A stretch of 6,964 nt of DNA from JBDHTS01 sp044220535 (GTDB taxonomy: Bacteria; Pseudomonadota; Alphaproteobacteria; Micavibrionales; Micavibrionaceae): positions 1-6,964 of the forward strand of contig JBGAQU010000102.1 of NCBI GenBank assembly GCA_044220535.1, in the 5' to 3' direction. A program made the translations under genes and the position numbers. Positions 5,544-6,964 of the stretch are shown piece after piece. The notes under the pieces were generated by a model. That model had not been told where the DNA came from, did not search any database, and was given only the letters and a program-made list of their open reading frames with translations. Every line of letters starts with the position of its first letter. Positions within the stretch are counted from its first letter, which is position 1.

Positions 5544-5909
5544 TTATTGAGGCGCTGGCCCTGAAGGCGCTTTACGCTGCTTTAACTCAGTTTCCAATGC
5601 TGCCACAATGGCTCTGTCCTTATCTTCAGGCTTAACTGCTTTTGCGGCCTCAAATATTGCAAGTGCAGCGATCATAGTGTCGCGGCTGGTTGTTTCAATG
5701 CGGACAGTTCCACCTTTTTCTAAAGGTGCCACTCCATACCATGTGTTATTAAAAGTATTTCCAAACAATCTCCATAAAAACCCTTTTCTCATTGCCAGGC
5801 TGCCGCCGACCAACACGTTTCCACTGGAAAGAGTAGTCGCGTTTTTTTTGAACTCTTCCACCAATGCTTCTTCTTCAGGAATGGTATAATCGATATTTAA
5901 ACTTGGCAT
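5544..5909 (-). CDS. Small protein of unrecognised family, paralogue of the next gene upstream
   Basis: This 121-aa protein belongs to no family I recognise. The start at 5909 is well supported: AAAGGAG sits 6 nt upstream, and the N-terminus (MPSLNIDYTIPEEEAL) then lines up with that of its paralogue at 6062-6442 (MPKFELEYQIPEEAAL). An upstream ATG at 5957 would add 16 residues with no counterpart in the paralogue and is rejected. The product is mixed in character: a beta-like N-terminal strand, an acidic helix at 11-22, a central region with a Trp/Phe patch (FLWRLFG at 44-50, TWYGV at 56-60), and a helical C-terminal block FEAAKAVKPEDKDRAIVAAL (86-105) followed by a Pro-rich tail. There is no signal peptide or membrane segment, so it is probably cytosolic. 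It is the last gene before the terminator at 5485-5521. Base composition is more AT-rich than pcm or nlpD, hinting at transfer. Confidence 0.75.
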   Translation of the reverse strand: MPSLNIDYTIPEEEALVEEFKKNATTLSSGNVLVGGSLAMRKGFLWRLFGNTFNNTWYGVAPLEKGGTVRIETTSRDTMIAALAIFEAAKAVKPEDKDRAIVAALETELKQRKAPSGPAPQ

Positions 5910-6061
5910 CACAATCTCCTTTGATGTTACATAACACCAAAAATACGATTCTGCCAATATAATTCTGAAAATTAATTATTGTGATTAGTTAATTGTCATA
6001 ATTTTAATAAGTGGTAATTGGATTTAATCGGATGGCCATTCATTTGCGATTTGCCTGCAAA

Positions 6062-6442
6062 TTATTCCGGCATCGGCACTTGCATCGCTTCCCGTCGTTG
6101 CACTTCAGCTTTTAATGCCGCAGTGATCGCTCTCTCTGTATCTTCAGGCCGGACAGCTTTTGCCGCTTCAAATTCAGCAAGCAAAGAAATGATACCGTCC
6201 CGGTCCTCCGCTTCAAAAGTAATAAGCTCGCGTTTTTCAGATCTAACAAGCGCATACCACTTTTTTCTAAAACTATTGCCACCTAGCTCATCCAGAAAGC
6301 GTAAGGCAAGCGGTTTTCTGCAGGCAAAGCTGTTTCCGACAATCACACTATCGCCGTTATTAGAAATATCAGCATTTGCAATAAATTCAGCTTTTAAAGC
6401 TGCTTCTTCAGGTATTTGATACTCAAGCTCAAACTTTGGCAT
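6062..6442 (-). CDS. Small protein of unrecognised family, tandem paralogue
   Basis: This 126-aa protein is the tandem paralogue of the gene at 5544-5909, with no function I can assign. The two align from the first residue to the C-terminal helix. Shared landmarks are the Y-x-IPEE motif (8-13), a VGxS motif near 35-38 (VGNS here, VGGS in the other), an RK pair (42-43), a WY pair (62-63) and the block FEAAKAVRPEDTERAITAAL (91-110). In the 29 residues from that FEAAKAV, 19 are identical. The centres are more diverged, so the duplication is not recent. The start at 6442 is fixed by the alignment. The upstream sequence is A-rich with only a weak Shine-Dalgarno (AGAAAG). No signal peptide or membrane segment is seen. 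A 152-bp AT-rich gap without a recognisable gene separates it from its partner, so the downstream copy may have its own promoter there. Confidence 0.75.
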   Translation of the reverse strand: MPKFELEYQIPEEAALKAEFIANADISNNGDSVIVGNSFACRKPLALRFLDELGGNSFRKKWYALVRSEKRELITFEAEDRDGIISLLAEFEAAKAVRPEDTERAITAALKAEVQRREAMQVPMPE

Positions 6443-6488
6443 ATGATTTTCTTTCTTCTAAAATTGGTTTCTTCGTTACTTTAATTCA

Positions 6489-6824
6489 TCATGGCACAAG
6501 CATATAAACCGCAAAAGGCGCAATAACCTGCCCTTCAGTCCAGTCATTAATATAAGTGCCCAAATGAACCGCCTTATCAGTTTCAGTGTGCGGCGGAATT
6601 GTAACGGCCTGTTCAGGATGGACGCTATTCCATTTTGCCGTGTTCATTTTCAGCATTTCAAAATTACCGGATATCTCGATCGCAAGATCAGCCAGATCTT
6701 TCAGATATTCAAGGGATATATCTGCTTTAAAAACGGGATCGGTTGAGTCGGAAAAAGTCTCGACGCTATTTTGAAAAGCATCGGAATATGCTGCCGCAAG
6801 CTGTTCGAGATCAGTATAACTTTT
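6489..6824 (-). pseudogene. 3' remnant of an unrecognised gene cut by an insertion sequence
   Basis: An open frame runs on the minus strand from an ATG at 6911 to TGA at 6489-6491, but its first 29 codons are antisense to the left end and transposase start of an insertion sequence on the plus strand. Only codons 30-140 (111 residues, from about KSYTDLEQL to the terminal YMLVP) can belong to the original gene, whose start and N-terminus are missing here. The remnant is acidic and soluble-looking, with helical segments (LEQLAAAYSDAF, LEYLKDLADLAIEI) and a C-terminal stretch containing IPPHTETDKAVHLGTYINDW. I do not recognise the family. It lies 46 bp upstream of the 6062-6442 gene on the same strand and was probably in its operon. 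Some product could still be made from the chimeric frame if a promoter reads out of the element, but that start would be fortuitous. Confidence 0.6.
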
Positions 6825-6964
6825 GGGGCTGAAGTAGCTAAGCCCGTCTAAAGGGTCTAAAAGATGGCTACGATGTACGAGCGCAAAAGCAGGCTGACGC
6901 CCCGTCAGCAAGGACGTCTAATCGAGTATTTTGTGGCAGGCGCGACGGCTCGCGCGGCAGCGGG
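6825..6964 (+). mobile_element. IS1595-family insertion sequence, left end only
   Basis: The element is inferred from the transposase N-terminus at 6864. I place its outer end near GGGGCTGAAGTAGC at 6825 because the interrupted minus-strand reading frame makes protein-like sense only to the left of that point and a GGGG start is plausible for this family's inverted repeats. The exact boundary is not proven. IS1595-family elements usually make 8-bp target duplications; the candidate here is TAACTTTT (6817-6824), which should recur at the right end beyond the window. Confidence 0.6.
6864..6964 (+). CDS. IS1595-family transposase, N-terminal fragment
   Basis: Only the first 33 codons are inside the window; the frame runs off the right edge still open. 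The reading RKSRLTPRQQGRLIEYFVAG followed by ATARAAA is the typical opening of IS1595-family DDE transposases, where a short basic stretch leads into a helix-turn-helix-like region ending in a TARAAA motif. The zinc-binding and catalytic parts would lie further right and cannot be judged. The start is either the ATG at 6864 or the one at 6873. AAGGG at 6851-6855 is 8 nt before the first, a modest ribosome-binding site. It is divergent from the truncated gene on its left. Whether the copy is complete and active cannot be told. Confidence 0.85.
   Translation, partial: MATMYERKSRLTPRQQGRLIEYFVAGATARAAA

Noticed and set aside
5544..5957. Longer small-protein start at 5957
   Set aside because: The 16 added residues are absent from the paralogue, while the ATG at 5909 has an AAAGGAG ribosome-binding site at correct spacing.
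5544..6911. Toxin-antitoxin, defence or phage module in the AT-rich segment
   Set aside because: No recognisable toxin, nuclease, DNA-binding or phage motif is visible in the two paralogues or the gene remnant. AT-richness and a nearby IS alone are not enough.
1..6964. tRNA, rRNA or riboswitch
   Set aside because: No cloverleaf, conserved rRNA stretch or known riboswitch core was seen in the gaps between genes, which are short and AT-rich or filled by the hairpins described.

Overview
The window looks like an alphaproteobacterial chromosome segment. The main support is gene content: a DUF815-type AAA+ ATPase, a pcm homologue next to an NlpD-like LysM/M23 lipoprotein, a DUF6356-type small membrane protein and a COG4529-type FAD/NAD(P)-binding protein. 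Most of it is GC-rich by eye. The last ~1.5 kb is clearly more AT-rich and has an accessory character. I cannot name a genus.

Layout. (1) 1-357, plus strand: the 3' end of the DUF815 ATPase gene, which meets the next gene tail-to-tail with both stop codons sharing one TTAA. (2) 354-1715, minus: an unrecognised 453-aa protein with two hydrophobic segments, preceded by a plausible sigma70-type promoter. (3) 1783-3289, minus: a translationally coupled pair, DUF6356 membrane protein then flavoprotein. (4) 3290-3515: a gene-free gap largely filled by two consecutive long inverted repeats. (5) 3516-5367, minus: pcm and nlpD overlapping by 17 nt, with a third inverted repeat inside the 5' end of nlpD. 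(6) 5485-5521: a rho-independent terminator serving the genes to its right on the minus strand. (7) 5544-6824, minus: two tandem paralogous small proteins of no family I recognise, plus the 3' remnant of another gene. (8) 6825-6964, plus: the left end of an IS1595-family insertion sequence, which appears to have cut off that third gene.

How it fits together. Pcm (repair of isoaspartyl damage) and the NlpD-like protein (envelope, probable amidase activator) form an operon-like pair often found beside surE and the DUF815 gene in alphaproteobacteria. Here surE is not in its usual upstream place and the DUF815 gene lies 3 kb away on the other strand, so the block looks rearranged or invaded.

The most unusual signal is structural. 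Three inverted-repeat elements lie within 1.3 kb (3373-3442, 3449-3503, 4598-4678). The arms of each are built from imperfect tandem units of about 8, 9 and 7 bp respectively. The third element sits in frame in nlpD and supplies nearly all of its lipoprotein signal peptide. No defence, secretion or biosynthetic system can be supported from this window alone.
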